Shown here one piece after another: positions 6,476-6,788 of a stretch of DNA of 6,788 nucleotides (position 1 is the stretch's first letter; every line of letters starts with the position of its first letter). Position numbers and translations under genes: made by a program. Origin of the DNA: an uncultured Micrococcales bacterium (GTDB lineage Bacteria > Actinomycetota > Actinomycetes > S36-B12 > GCA-2699445); assembly GCA_903915555.1 (NCBI GenBank), contig CAIWTL010000553.1, forward strand, positions 1-6,788. Direction: 5' to 3'. Under the pieces are notes generated by a model. That model worked only from the letters and a program-made list of their open reading frames with translations, searched no databases and was not told the DNA's origin.

Positions 6476-6788
6476 GCACCGGCGCCTGGCGCCGCTCGCT
6501 TCTCGGGCGGGGGGTCGACGTCCTACGACGTTCGACTCCCCGCCTTCAGCGTCTCTACAGCCAGTTGCCCGCGTCGGCCGGCGTCGCTCCGGATGCGACC
6601 GTCGCCGAGCATGAGCGACGCCTTCTGCGGTACTACGGATCACTCACGGCCACCGTCGCGGAGTTGCCGATCCAGCCGAGGTTCTCCCTGATCGTGCTCG
6701 GCGGTGAGCCAGGGGCGGTCCAACCGGACCGTCTCATGGACGAGCGGCTGGCCGAGACCGTGGCCAGCGTGGAACTGCAGGTCTACTC
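6472..6788 (+). CDS. Family 2 glycosyltransferase, N-terminal part (runs off right edge)
   Basis: A frame open to the window edge starts at a GTG whose last two bases belong to the TGA of the preceding gene (GTGA, 4-bp overlap), which implies translational coupling; no strong ribosome binding site is visible. The 105 visible codons begin MSTGAWRRSLLGRGVDVLRR, a basic leader, then a helical stretch to about residue 66, then PRFSLIVLGGEPG (69-81) and ERLAETVASVELQVY (91-105). This matches the layout of family-2 transferases with an N-terminal extension, where a proline-rich turn leads into ISIVMPVYN and later LxxaixSVlxQxY. Here the PVYN position reads LGGE, a departure from the motif. The DxD site would lie beyond the edge. 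An in-frame TTG near 6565 has no ribosome binding site. The family call rests on about 35 residues. Confidence 0.68.
   Translation, partial: MSTGAWRRSLLGRGVDVLRRSTPRLQRLYSQLPASAGVAPDATVAEHERRLLRYYGSLTATVAELPIQPRFSLIVLGGEPGAVQPDRLMDERLAETVASVELQVY
6506..6544 (+). other. Strong hairpin inside the first codons of the right-edge glycosyltransferase
   Basis: GGGGGTCGACGTC (6510-6522) pairs with GACGTTCGACTCCCC (6527-6541), apart from two single-base bulges, around the 4-nt loop CTAC; three more pairs (6506-6508 with 6542-6544) extend it across one further bulge. It lies 30-70 nt downstream of the second hydrolase-like stop, where a terminator might be expected, but within a frame that reads as protein. 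It could reduce read-through into, or translation of, the glycosyltransferase. There is no T-run. Confidence 0.5.

Noticed and set aside
6480..6494. CGGCGCCTGGCGCCG as a terminator just after the second hydrolase-like gene
   Set aside because: A one-base loop cannot form; a shorter stem would be only four pairs, and the stretch lies within the first codons of the downstream glycosyltransferase.
5177..6643. 488-aa minus-strand open frame opposite the second hydrolase-like gene
   Set aside because: Its histidine/aspartate/arginine/valine-rich composition is that of the complement of a high-GC gene. The plus strand has a signal peptide, catalytic motifs and a paralogue alongside.
1..6788. tRNA, rRNA, CRISPR, insertion sequence, prophage or attachment site
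   Set aside because: No repeat array, terminal inverted repeats with a transposase, or tRNA-like cloverleaf was seen; nearly all of the window is accounted for by six genes.

Overview
The window is a high-GC, densely coding piece of an actinobacterial chromosome. Supporting signs are strong G/C at third codon positions, GTG as well as ATG starts, GC-rich hairpins without T-tails, and a phosphoglucomutase resembling those of Mycobacteriales and relatives. The genus cannot be assigned from the sequence alone. No RNA gene, IS element, CRISPR array or attachment site was seen. The content looks like part of a surface- or exopolysaccharide locus.

Layout, left to right: (1) the N-terminal 186 codons of a family-2 glycosyltransferase on the minus strand, running off the left edge; (2) a 135-bp divergent intergenic region with a 9-bp direct repeat; (3) a plus-strand GT4-like glycosyltransferase with a C-terminal coiled coil; (4) a long hairpin that overlaps its stop codon and sits between convergent genes, probably a bidirectional terminator; (5) a complete minus-strand phosphoglucomutase (pgm, 549 aa); (6) a 164-bp divergent intergenic region with an 8-bp inverted repeat; (7) two adjacent plus-strand paralogues with the look of clan GH-A glycoside hydrolases (GH39-like), the first a predicted lipoprotein and the second a predicted secreted soluble protein; (8) the start of a second family-2 glycosyltransferase, whose GTG overlaps the stop of the preceding gene by 4 bp and which runs off the right edge. 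Both edge genes are open to the window boundary.

How the genes may fit together (inference): Pgm interconverts glucose 6-phosphate and glucose 1-phosphate and so supplies NDP-sugar synthesis. The three glycosyltransferases would use NDP-sugars to build a glycan at the cytoplasmic face. The two exported hydrolase-like proteins would meet that glycan outside the membrane and could trim, release or remodel it, as PslG does in the Psl locus of Pseudomonas. Genes 7-8 probably form one operon (gaps of 39 bp and -4 bp). The most notable item is the tandem pair of exported, strongly diverged paralogues: about 40% identical by eye over the core, both catalytic glutamates kept, but opposite in lysine and cysteine content and in likely anchoring.
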